NCBI GenBank assembly: GCA_015223225.1
Contig: JADFCQ010000001.1
Span: 744,001-808,000 of the forward strand
Reading direction: 5' to 3'
DNA: 64,000 nucleotides
DNA from: Acetobacteraceae bacterium H6797
Lineage (GTDB): Bacteria; Pseudomonadota; Alphaproteobacteria; Acetobacterales; Acetobacteraceae
Shown: piece after piece, positions 43,761 through 51,319 of the stretch
Position numbering within the stretch: position 1 is the stretch's first letter
How the letters are laid out: the number at the start of each line of letters is the position of its first letter
Translations under genes and position numbers: made by a program
Notes under the pieces: generated by a model
Database searches by the model: none
Told to the model about the DNA's origin: nothing
The model's input: only the letters and a program-made list of their open reading frames with translations

Positions 43761-44483
43761 CTATTCCCCCGTGTCGAAATGCTCGGGATAACGCCCGACC
43801 AGCATCGGCACGGAGGAGAGAATCTCGGCGAGATGCGCCTCCATCGCCCGCTCCGCCGCGCCCGGGTCCCGCCGCGCCACCGCCGCCACGATGGCCCGGT
43901 GCTGCGCGATGAGCACGGCCCCCGGCGTCGCCTCCAGCGGAATGGAGAGGTAGCGCACCCGGTCCATCTGCAGCTTCACCGCCGCCAGCGCGGTCCAGGC
44001 CGCCTCATGCCCCATGGCCAGCGCGAAGGCCTGGTGCATCTCGTCGTCCAGCGCCAGGAAGCCAGCATGGTCGCCCCGCGCCAGCGCCTCCTCCTGCTCG
44101 TCGATCAGCCGGTGCATGCGGCGGATATCCGCCTCCCCCGCCTTCACCGCCGTCTCGCGGATCACCGCCCGCTCCACCGCCTGGCGCACGAAACGCCCGC
44201 CATAGACGCCCGGCACCGAAATCCGCGTCACCAGGCTGCCCCGCTGCGGCAACACCCTGAGCAGCCCCGCCTCCGACAGGCGGATCAGCGCATCGCGCAC
44301 CGGCTGCCGGCTCACGCCCATCACGGCGGAAACCTCGGCCTCCGGTAATCCTTGCCCTGGCACCAGTTGATTGCGGATAATGGCATCACGCAGGAATTGC
44401 GCGATGCTGAGCCCGATCGGCCCCACCGGCTCAAGCCGCCTGAACGCCTCCAGAACCTGCAAGGAAGGCTGCGAGGCCGCCAT
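43761..44483 (-). CDS. GntR-family regulator (FCD type) of the sugar-acid locus
   Basis: 240 residues. The winged helix covers about 20-90 (SIAQFLRDAIIRNQLVPGQ, GVSRQPVRDALIRLSEAGLL); the FCD domain covers about 100-230 (LALDDEMHQAFALAMGHE). It resembles UxuR/ExuR-type regulators and is divergent from uxuB-uxuA-eda. Dyads sharing CTACCAT and GTATGG occur at 44521-44591 and at 42078-42095, so it likely controls both transcription units, with a hexuronate-derived effector. Confidence 0.9.
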   Translation of the reverse strand: MAASQPSLQVLEAFRRLEPVGPIGLSIAQFLRDAIIRNQLVPGQGLPEAEVSAVMGVSRQPVRDALIRLSEAGLLRVLPQRGSLVTRISVPGVYGGRFVRQAVERAVIRETAVKAGEADIRRMHRLIDEQEEALARGDHAGFLALDDEMHQAFALAMGHEAAWTALAAVKLQMDRVRYLSIPLEATPGAVLIAQHRAIVAAVARRDPGAAERAMEAHLAEILSSVPMLVGRYPEHFDTGE

Positions 44484-44520
44484 GCATCTCTCTCCAATAT
44501 GGACGATCCTTTAAATCATC

Positions 44521-44591
44521 CCATACTACCATACACAAGCGCCGCCACCCGCTTGACCGCTCCGCTTCAGCAAGCCTACTAGTATGGCAGA
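44521..44591 (+). promoter_or_regulatory. uxuB promoter with overlapping GntR sites
   Basis: CCATACTACCATAC (44521-44534) and CTACTAGTATGGCAG (about 44576-44590) flank and overlap a candidate promoter with TTGACC (44553-44558) and TACTAG (44577-44582). A repressor bound at the second site would cover the -10. Confidence 0.5.
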
Positions 44592-44621
44592 AAAAACGAA
44601 CCCGGGGACAGGAAGAGTCAT

Positions 44622-46109
44622 ATGACGCCACCGCCGCGCCTCTCGCTCGAGAGCCTCGGGCAGCTGTCCCCCGCCGCCGCCGCGCCGCGCTATGACCGCG
44701 CCAGCCTCATCCCCGCCATCGTGCATCTCGGCCTCGGCGCCTTCGCCCGCGCCCATCTCGCCGCCTATACCGACGACCTGCTGAACGCCGAGGCCGGCGC
44801 CACAAACAACGCGGATTGGGGCATCCTCGGCGTCTCCCTCCAGCGCCCCGACCAGCGGGACCGCCTGAACCCCCAGCAGGGCCTCTACACCACCATCGAG
44901 CGCGGCCCCGAGGGCGAGCGCGCCCGCATCATCGGCTGCCTCCTCGGCGTCATGGTCGCCCCGGAGGAACGCGAGGCCCTCGTCGCCCGCCTCGCCAGCC
45001 CCCGCACCCGCATCGTCAGCCTCACCATCACCGAAAAGGGCTATTGCCACGATCCGGCGACGGGCCGCCTGAACATGGCCCATCCCGACATCGCCCATGA
45101 CCTGGCCCATCCCGAAAGCCCCCGCAGCGCCATCGGCTTCATCGTCGCGGGCCTGGCCGCCCGCCGCGCCGCCCGCCTCGCGCCCTTCACCGTGCTCTGC
45201 TGTGACAACCTCCCCCATAACGGCAGGCTCGTCGCCGGCCTAGTCGACGACTTCGCCGAGGCGCTCGACCCGGCCCTCGCCGCCTGGATCGCCGCCGAAG
45301 CCTGCTTCCCCAGCACCATGGTCGACCGCATCGTCCCCGCTCTCACGGACGACGATCTCGCCGCCGCCACCCGCCTCACCGGCCTCACCGACATGGCCCC
45401 CGTCGGCCACGAGCCCTTCCGCCAATGGGTCATCGAGGATGATTTCGTCGCCGGCCTCCGCCCCGATTGGGAGCAGGTCGGCGTGCAATTCACCCACGAT
45501 GTCGCGCCCTTCGAACATATGAAGCTGCGCCTCCTTAACGGCGCCCATTCCGCCCTGGCCTATCTCGGCTATCTCGCCGGGCACGAGACCATCTTCGACA
45601 CGGTCTCCGACCCCGCCTTCGCCGCCTATGCCGAGCGCTTCTGGGCCGAGGCCCGCCCCATGGTCCCCCCGCCCCCGGGCCAGGACCTCAAAACCTATAC
45701 CAGCGCCCTTCTCGCCCGCTTCGCCAATCCCGCCATCCGTCATCGCACCTGGCAGATCGCGATGGACGGCTCCCAGAAACTCCCCCAGCGCCTCCTCGGC
45801 ACCGTCCGCGAGCGCCTGGCGCAAAACCTCCCCATCCCGGCCCTCGCCACCGCCATCGCCGCCTGGGCCCGCTATGTCGGCGGCACCGACGAAAAGGGCG
45901 CCCCCATCGACGTGCGGGACCCGATGGCGAGCCTGCTCCGCGAAACCCTCGACGCCGCCGGCAAGGATGCGAAATCCCGCATCGCCGCCCTCCTCGCCAT
46001 CGAGCCCATTTTCGGCACCGACCTGCCGCGCGACCCGCGCTTCGTTGAGGCCGTGACCGCCGCCTACACCACCCTCCTGGCCTCCGGCGCCCGCGCCGCC
46101 ATCGCCTGA
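44622..46109 (+). CDS. uxuB: Mannitol dehydrogenase-family fructuronate reductase (D-mannonate oxidoreductase)
   Basis: NAD-dependent interconversion of D-fructuronate and D-mannonate. 495 residues of the long-chain polyol dehydrogenase family: N-terminal IVHLGLGAFARAHLAAYTDDLL (dinucleotide site), then TITEKGYCHDPATGRLN, ATVMVDRI-like PSTMVDRIVPA, and the catalytic K-x4-N-x2-H in KLRLLNGAHS (Lys near 300). Adjacent uxuA and the UxuR-like regulator favour fructuronate reductase over mannitol 2-dehydrogenase. Confidence 0.88.
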   Translation: MTPPPRLSLESLGQLSPAAAAPRYDRASLIPAIVHLGLGAFARAHLAAYTDDLLNAEAGATNNADWGILGVSLQRPDQRDRLNPQQGLYTTIERGPEGERARIIGCLLGVMVAPEEREALVARLASPRTRIVSLTITEKGYCHDPATGRLNMAHPDIAHDLAHPESPRSAIGFIVAGLAARRAARLAPFTVLCCDNLPHNGRLVAGLVDDFAEALDPALAAWIAAEACFPSTMVDRIVPALTDDDLAAATRLTGLTDMAPVGHEPFRQWVIEDDFVAGLRPDWEQVGVQFTHDVAPFEHMKLRLLNGAHSALAYLGYLAGHETIFDTVSDPAFAAYAERFWAEARPMVPPPPGQDLKTYTSALLARFANPAIRHRTWQIAMDGSQKLPQRLLGTVRERLAQNLPIPALATAIAAWARYVGGTDEKGAPIDVRDPMASLLRETLDAAGKDAKSRIAALLAIEPIFGTDLPRDPRFVEAVTAAYTTLLASGARAAIA

Positions 46110-46128
46110 ACGAGAAGGAAGAACCCCA

Positions 46129-47325
46129 ATGGAAGAAACCTGGCGCTGGTTCGGCCCCGACGACGCCGTCAAGCTGAACCAAATCCGGCAGACCGGCGCG
46201 CGCGGCATCGTCAACTCCCTCCACCAGCTTCCCTACGGCGTGGTCTGGACGGTCGAGGAGATCGAGAAGCGCAAGGCCATCATCGCCGAGGACAAATCCC
46301 TCGGCCTCTATTGGCGCGTCGTGGAATCCCTGCCCGTCCACGAGAAGATCCGCCGCGGCGACAAGGACACCGCCCAGCTCTTCGACAATTACCGCCAGTC
46401 GATGCGCAACCTCGCCGCCTGCGGCATCACCAATATCTGCTACAACTTCATGCCCGTCCTGGACTGGACGCGCACCGAGCTGCACTACCCCATCCCCGGC
46501 GGCGGCAACGCGCTCCGCTTCAACGCGCATGAATATGTCGGCTTCGACGTCTATATCCTCGAGCGCCCCGGCGCCGAGATCGGCGTCCCCCCCGACCTCC
46601 TCGCCCGCGCGAAGAAATGGGTCGACAACGCCACTCAAGAGCAGAAGGACACCCTCCTCGCCTCCATCATGGCGGGCCTCCCCGGCGCCTTCGACCGCTA
46701 CGACATTCCCGGCCTGCGCAAGATCCTCGCCCAATACGGCGAGATGACCGCCGATGACCTCAAGGCCAATCTCAAGCGCTTCCTCGACGAGATCATCCCC
46801 ACCGCCGAGGAAGTCGGCATCACCATGGGCATGCATCCTGATGATCCGCCGCGCCCGCTCTTCGGCCTGCCCCGCATCGTCTCCACCGAGCAGGACATCG
46901 CCGATCTCTTCGCGATGAACCCGAGCCGCGCCAATGGCCTCACCCTCTGCACCGGCTCGCTCGGCGCCAATCCGGCCAATGACCTGCCGAAGATCGTGAA
47001 GCGCTTCGCCGACCGCATCCACTTCGCCCATCTGCGCAATGTCGCGAAGGAGCCTGATGGCTCCTTCATGGAAGCCGAGCATCTCGGCGGCGATACCGAC
47101 ATGGTCGCCGTCATCGAGGCCCTGCTGGAAGAACAGAAGCGCCGCCAGGACGAAGGCCGCGCCGATTGGCGCATCCCCTTCCGCCCCGACCACGGCCACG
47201 AACTCTGCGACGATGTCGGCCGCGGCACCTTCCCCGGCTACCCCCTCATCGGCCGCCTCCGCGGCCTCGCCGAACTCCGCGGCGTGATGACGGCGCTGGC
47301 CAAGGTGAAGAACCTGCCGCTGTGA
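46129..47325 (+). CDS. uxuA: Mannonate dehydratase
   Basis: Dehydrates D-mannonate to 2-keto-3-deoxygluconate. 398 residues of the UxuA (xylose-isomerase-like) family: TWRWFGPDDAVKLNQIRQTGARGIVNSLH, NICYNFMPVLDWTRTEL, GMHPDDPPRPLFGLPRIVS with metal ligands, and FRPDHGHELCDD near the C-terminus. It follows uxuB after 19 bp with an AGAAGGAAGAA ribosome site, so the two are one operon. Confidence 0.97.
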   Translation: MEETWRWFGPDDAVKLNQIRQTGARGIVNSLHQLPYGVVWTVEEIEKRKAIIAEDKSLGLYWRVVESLPVHEKIRRGDKDTAQLFDNYRQSMRNLAACGITNICYNFMPVLDWTRTELHYPIPGGGNALRFNAHEYVGFDVYILERPGAEIGVPPDLLARAKKWVDNATQEQKDTLLASIMAGLPGAFDRYDIPGLRKILAQYGEMTADDLKANLKRFLDEIIPTAEEVGITMGMHPDDPPRPLFGLPRIVSTEQDIADLFAMNPSRANGLTLCTGSLGANPANDLPKIVKRFADRIHFAHLRNVAKEPDGSFMEAEHLGGDTDMVAVIEALLEEQKRRQDEGRADWRIPFRPDHGHELCDDVGRGTFPGYPLIGRLRGLAELRGVMTALAKVKNLPL

Positions 47326-47330
47326 GGCAT

Positions 47331-47483
47331 GGGAGGGCTCTGCCCTCCCAAACCCACCCGGCAGGGGACCGTGTCCCCTGCACCGACATCACCGGCGCCC
47401 ACCCACCCAAGGAGGGCACCCGTGATTGCGGGGTTCGGGGTGGTCACACCACCCCGATGGGAGCGCGAGGGCAAAGCCCTCGC
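47331..47483. repeat. GC-rich hairpin repeat cluster (copy 2)
   Basis: Dyads gggagggctctgccctccc (47331-47349), gcaggggaccgtgtcccctgc (about 47361-47381), ggggtggtcacaccacccc (47437-47455) and cgagggcaaagccctcg (about 47465-47482). The first two match, with compensating stem changes, the pair at 62133-62181; the first and third match copy 1 at 40.5 kb in reverse orientation. It fills the gap between uxuA and eda. Confidence 0.75.
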
Positions 47484-47572
47484 CCTTTCCGCCCCCACAT
47501 CACGTACCGTCGCGCGAGGCCTGACAAATCACCGCCGCCGCGCCACATGCGCAGGGCCAAGGAGCAGAAGCC

Positions 47573-48211
47573 ATGACCGTCCCCGTCCAGGCCGCGATCG
47601 ACCGCTGCATCGCCGCCCGCGTCATCCCCGTGATCCGCACCGGCAGCACGAAAGCCGCCGAAACCGTCGTCGCCTGGCTCAAGGAAGCCGGCATCACGAT
47701 CTTCGAGATCACCATGACGGTCCCAGACGCCCCCGCCCTCATCGCGGATCTTGCCAAGGACCCTGACCTGCTCGTCGGCGTCGGCACCGTGCCCGACCGC
47801 CGCGCGGCCGAGGCCTGCATCGCCGCCGGCACGCAATTCCTCGTCACGCCCTGGGTCGATCCCGAGATCGCCGCCGCCGCCAACCAGGCCAACATCACCC
47901 TGATGATGGGCGCCATGACCCCAACCGAAGTCCGCGCCGCCCGCGCGGCCGGCGCCGATGTGGTGAAGGTCTTCCCCGCCGCCTCCGCCGGCGGCCCCGC
48001 CCATATCAAGGCGCTGCGCAGCGTCTTCCCCGGCGTGCCCTTCTGCCCCACCGGCGGGGTGGACCCGATGAACATGCAATCCTATCTCGACGCCGGCGCC
48101 GCCTTCGTCGGCATCGGCGGCGCCCTCGTCGAGGAGAAGCGCATCCTCGCCGGCGACAAAGCCGCCATCCAGGACGTCGCCTACCGCCTCCTCGGCCGCG
48201 CCAACGTCTGA
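47573..48211 (+). CDS. eda: KDPG/KHG aldolase
   Basis: Class I aldolase splitting 2-keto-3-deoxy-6-phosphogluconate to pyruvate and glyceraldehyde 3-phosphate. 212 residues; the Schiff-base Lys is in VVKVFPA (132), the catalytic Glu 45 in EITMTV, and the phosphate-binding Arg 22 in PVIRTG; GVGTVPD and PTGGVDP are conserved. AAGGAG precedes the ATG. It fits downstream of UxuA, although the required KDG kinase is not in the window. Confidence 0.93.
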   Translation: MTVPVQAAIDRCIAARVIPVIRTGSTKAAETVVAWLKEAGITIFEITMTVPDAPALIADLAKDPDLLVGVGTVPDRRAAEACIAAGTQFLVTPWVDPEIAAAANQANITLMMGAMTPTEVRAARAAGADVVKVFPAASAGGPAHIKALRSVFPGVPFCPTGGVDPMNMQSYLDAGAAFVGIGGALVEEKRILAGDKAAIQDVAYRLLGRANV

Positions 48212-48387
48212 GCCACGGCCCCGATCCCGGTCACAAGGCCCGCCCTTTAGGCAAAAGCCACCCCGCCCGCGCGAATTGGGCCGCCCCGCCGCCCCTTTCG
48301 CCCTGGCCCCGCCGCCGCGCCTTCTGCCACCCTTCCCGTAACGACAGGGCCCTCGCGACCGGGCTCTCCGACAAGGAAGGCCCCCGA

Positions 48388-49113
48388 ATGAACGATCTCT
48401 CCAACAGCGAGACAGAAGCCCGGCGTGATCTCGCCGCCATTCTCCGCTGGGCCGCGCGCCTCGGCCTGCATGAAGGCGTCTGCAACCACTTCACCATCAT
48501 GCTCTCGCCCGACCGCTTCCTCGTGAACCCGCATGAGATGCACTGGTCCAAGGCCCGCGCGAGCGAACTCCTCACCATCGACGCCACGAAGAACATCCTG
48601 GCCGGCAAGGGCAAACCCGCGACCACGGCCTTCAACATCCACATCCCCATGCATCTGAAAACGGGCGCCCGGGTCGTGCTGCACACCCACATGCCCTATG
48701 CGACGACGCTCTGCTGCATCGAGGGCGGCCGCCTGGAAATGCTCCACCAGAATGCCGGCCGCTTCCACGAACTCTGCGCCTATGACGAAGACTTCCAGGG
48801 CCTCGCGCACCACACCGACGAGGGCTCGCGCATGGCGAGCATGCTCGGCGACAAGCGCGTCCTCTTCCTCGCCCATCACGGCGTCATCGTCGTGGGCGAA
48901 ACCGTCGCCGATGCCTTCGACGATCTCTATTATCTCGAACGCGCCTGCGAAATTCAGGTGAAGGCCCTCTCGACAGGGCGCCCCCTGCGCCTCATCCCGC
49001 CCGAGAAACTCCCCCGCCTGCGCGACTTCCCCACGCGCCGCGAGAACGCCGCGATGTTCCTCGACGCCATCAAGGGAATTCTCGACGAGGAGGAACCCGC
49101 CTACGCCACCTGA
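48388..49113 (+). CDS. Class II aldolase/adducin-family protein
   Basis: 241 residues. The zinc-binding pattern of the family is visible: VLHTHMPYATTL (two His) and LFLAHHGVIVVG (third His), with GVCNHFTIMLS near the N-terminus and VNPHEMHWSKARASEL as the phosphate/substrate loop. Members are fuculose- or rhamnulose-phosphate aldolases, 4-epimerases or decarboxylases. Position after eda suggests sugar-acid metabolism, but the substrate cannot be assigned. Confidence 0.88.
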   Translation: MNDLSNSETEARRDLAAILRWAARLGLHEGVCNHFTIMLSPDRFLVNPHEMHWSKARASELLTIDATKNILAGKGKPATTAFNIHIPMHLKTGARVVLHTHMPYATTLCCIEGGRLEMLHQNAGRFHELCAYDEDFQGLAHHTDEGSRMASMLGDKRVLFLAHHGVIVVGETVADAFDDLYYLERACEIQVKALSTGRPLRLIPPEKLPRLRDFPTRRENAAMFLDAIKGILDEEEPAYAT

Positions 49114-49416
49114 AGCAGGCCCGGCGGACGCCACGCCCGGCCCGCACCCTCATCCACACAGCGGGTCCTAACCTCGCCGTAGAGCACCACGCCCCTTAAT
49201 CGCGCCAGGGCGCGACGCCAACCCGCGGCAGCGAGCCTCCTTACGCGTCGGCTGCCCTCACTCTCGGCACAACGCCGCGCGCCCTAATCACGGCAGGGCA
49301 CAGCGCATATCAATTGGCGACAGTATGGCGCTCACCACACTCACGGCGGGCGGCTTTCCCGCCTCACTGGCTCCAAGGCACCAAGCGCTCAACCCCGCGG
49401 CGAAGCGCCCCGCCCC
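49114..49416. other. Intergenic region with faint repeats
   Basis: No gene found in this 303-bp gap. Words resembling atcgcgccagggcgcgacgcc occur near 49198-49219, and a weaker copy (atcacggcagggcacagcgc) near 49286-49306. Both resemble the last codons of the minus-strand gene at 49420-49450, as if the gene end had been duplicated and decayed. Confidence 0.35.
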
Positions 49417-50343
49417 TCACTCCCGCCAGGGCGCCACGCGCCAACGCGCCTGCAGCTCCGCCGCCGAGGCCATCATCACCCCCCGCCAGTCCTCGCTGTC
49501 GCGGAAGCGCGGGCGGAAGCCGCTCGCCTTGCCCTGGTCGATGAATTCCGGGTCGGTCGTCGTCGCCTTCAGCGCCGCCAACAGCGGCCCGCGCAGCGCC
49601 TCCGGCGTCCCCCGCGGCAGGGCGAAGCCACGGATCACCGGCCGCGGCACCACCAGCCCCAATTCGGTGAAGCTCGGCACCTGCGGCAGGCTGCTCACCC
49701 GCTGCACCGTCGCCATGGCGATGCCCGGCAGCTTCCCGTCCTTGAGCTGCACATTGACCTCGCCGAGCGAGACCACCGCCGCCGCCACATTCCCCGCCTG
49801 CGCCGCCTGCCGCGCCGCCGCCCCGGTCGGGAAAGGCAGCACCGTCAGCGCCGGCAATTCGTCCTTCAGGCTCAGCGCGAGCAGATGCCCGGCGCTCCCG
49901 GCCGGCGGGGTGCCGATCGCCCCCTCCTTCACCTGCCGCAGCGCGCCCAGCTCGCCCACAGCCGGGCTGCCCACCAGCACCATGGGCTCCTCCGCCACGG
50001 CGGCGAGGAAATCCACGCGCTCCAGCAGCTCCGGCACGCCCTGCTCCACCGCCTGGCCCGGAAAGGCCGGCACCGAGACGGAGCCGATCATCTTCCCATC
50101 CGGCGGCGCATCGGCCAGCCGCCGCACCGCGTCCAGCCCGCCATGGCCCGGCAGGTTGCGCACCCGCAGGCTCATCTTCTGCAAATGCCGCTCGATGAAA
50201 GGCGCGAAGGCCCGCGCCCAGCGATCAGACGGCGAGTCAGACGGCGCGCCGGTCAGCAGCACCAGCGTCTCCGCCGCCCGCGCGCCCGTGGCCGCCAGGA
50301 GGAAGGGTGCCGCAAGCCCGAAACTGGCGCGCCGCGTGATCAT
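49417..50343 (-). CDS. Bug/TctC-like periplasmic binding protein coupled to secF
   Basis: 308 residues from the ATG at 50343, which overlaps the secF stop (TGATG); the preceding in-frame GTG would add one residue. The signal MITRRASFGLAAPFLLAATGARA is followed by a diverged Bug fold: LPGHGGLDAVRRLADAPPDGKMIGSV, GEVNVQLKDGKLPGIAMATV and QVPSFTELG. It is shorter in the N-terminal lobe than the other two receptors in the window. Location at the end of the sec operon is unusual. Confidence 0.8.
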   Translation of the reverse strand: MITRRASFGLAAPFLLAATGARAAETLVLLTGAPSDSPSDRWARAFAPFIERHLQKMSLRVRNLPGHGGLDAVRRLADAPPDGKMIGSVSVPAFPGQAVEQGVPELLERVDFLAAVAEEPMVLVGSPAVGELGALRQVKEGAIGTPPAGSAGHLLALSLKDELPALTVLPFPTGAAARQAAQAGNVAAAVVSLGEVNVQLKDGKLPGIAMATVQRVSSLPQVPSFTELGLVVPRPVIRGFALPRGTPEALRGPLLAALKATTTDPEFIDQGKASGFRPRFRDSEDWRGVMMASAAELQARWRVAPWRE

Positions 50344-51308
50344 CACACCGCCTTCCCCGTCTTGGCCACCGCCGGCGCCTCGGCATTGCGCCGCAGCCTG
50401 TTCTCGCCGAGGAACAGCAGGATCGGCGCCGCGATGAAGATGGACGACGAGGTCGCCACCACCGTGCCGAACAGCACCGTCCAGGCGAAGCCCGACAGCG
50501 CATCGCCCCCGAAAATCGCCAGCGGCAGCGCCGAGAGCAGCAGCGTCGCCGAGGTGCCCACCGTGCGGTTCAGCGTCTCGTTGATCGAGCGGTCGATCAG
50601 CTCGCGCAACGGCATGGTCTTATACTTGCGCAGGTTCTCGCGCATGCGGTCATAGACCACGACCTTGTCGTTCACGCCGAAGCCGATGATGGTCAGGATC
50701 GCCGCCACCGTCGTCAGGTTGAACTCGATGCCCGTGACGACGAGGAAGCCCACCGCCTTGGTCGTATCCAGGATCAGCGTGACCACCGCGCCGACCGCGA
50801 ACTGCCACTCGAAGCGGAACCAGATATAGACGAGCATGCCCAGCAGCGAGAGGCCGAGCGCCATCAGCCCCGCCTGGAACAGCTCATCCGAAACGCGATT
50901 GCCCACCGCATCGGTGCGCAGGATGCGCGTGCCCGGCGCCACCTGGTCCAGCGCCCCGCGCACGGCATTCACCGCCTGCTGGGTCTGGCTCTCCTCGCCC
51001 TGCACCGGCAGGCGCAGCAGCACGCTATTGGCATCGCCGAAGGTCTGCACCCCCGCCTCGCCGATCCCCAGCCGGTCGATCGCCGAGCGGATCACGCCCA
51101 GATCGGCCGGCGCCGGGGTGCGCAGCTCCATCAGGATGCCGCCCTTGAAGTCGATGCCCTTCTCGAGCCCGGGGTGATAGGCCAGCACCAGCGAGGCCAC
51201 CGACAGGACAACCGAGACGATGAGCCCCGCGAAACGCCCCTTCATGAACTGGATGCGCGTGCCGTCCGGCACGACGCGGAACATGGGGCGGGACAGGAAA
51301 TTGAACAT
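50343..51308 (-). CDS. secF: Protein translocase subunit SecF
   Basis: 321 residues, six membrane segments. The N-terminal MFRVVPDGTRIQFMKGRFAGLIVSVV, the RND-type VVYDRMRENLRKYKTM motif and NETLNRTVGTSATLLLSALPLAIFGGDAL are conserved. Works with SecD to use the proton gradient for late steps of Sec export. It follows secD after 11 bp, and its stop codon overlaps the start of a Bug receptor gene. Confidence 0.96.
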   Translation of the reverse strand: MFNFLSRPMFRVVPDGTRIQFMKGRFAGLIVSVVLSVASLVLAYHPGLEKGIDFKGGILMELRTPAPADLGVIRSAIDRLGIGEAGVQTFGDANSVLLRLPVQGEESQTQQAVNAVRGALDQVAPGTRILRTDAVGNRVSDELFQAGLMALGLSLLGMLVYIWFRFEWQFAVGAVVTLILDTTKAVGFLVVTGIEFNLTTVAAILTIIGFGVNDKVVVYDRMRENLRKYKTMPLRELIDRSINETLNRTVGTSATLLLSALPLAIFGGDALSGFAWTVLFGTVVATSSSIFIAAPILLFLGENRLRRNAEAPAVAKTGKAV

Positions 51309-51319
51309 GCCTAACGCCC

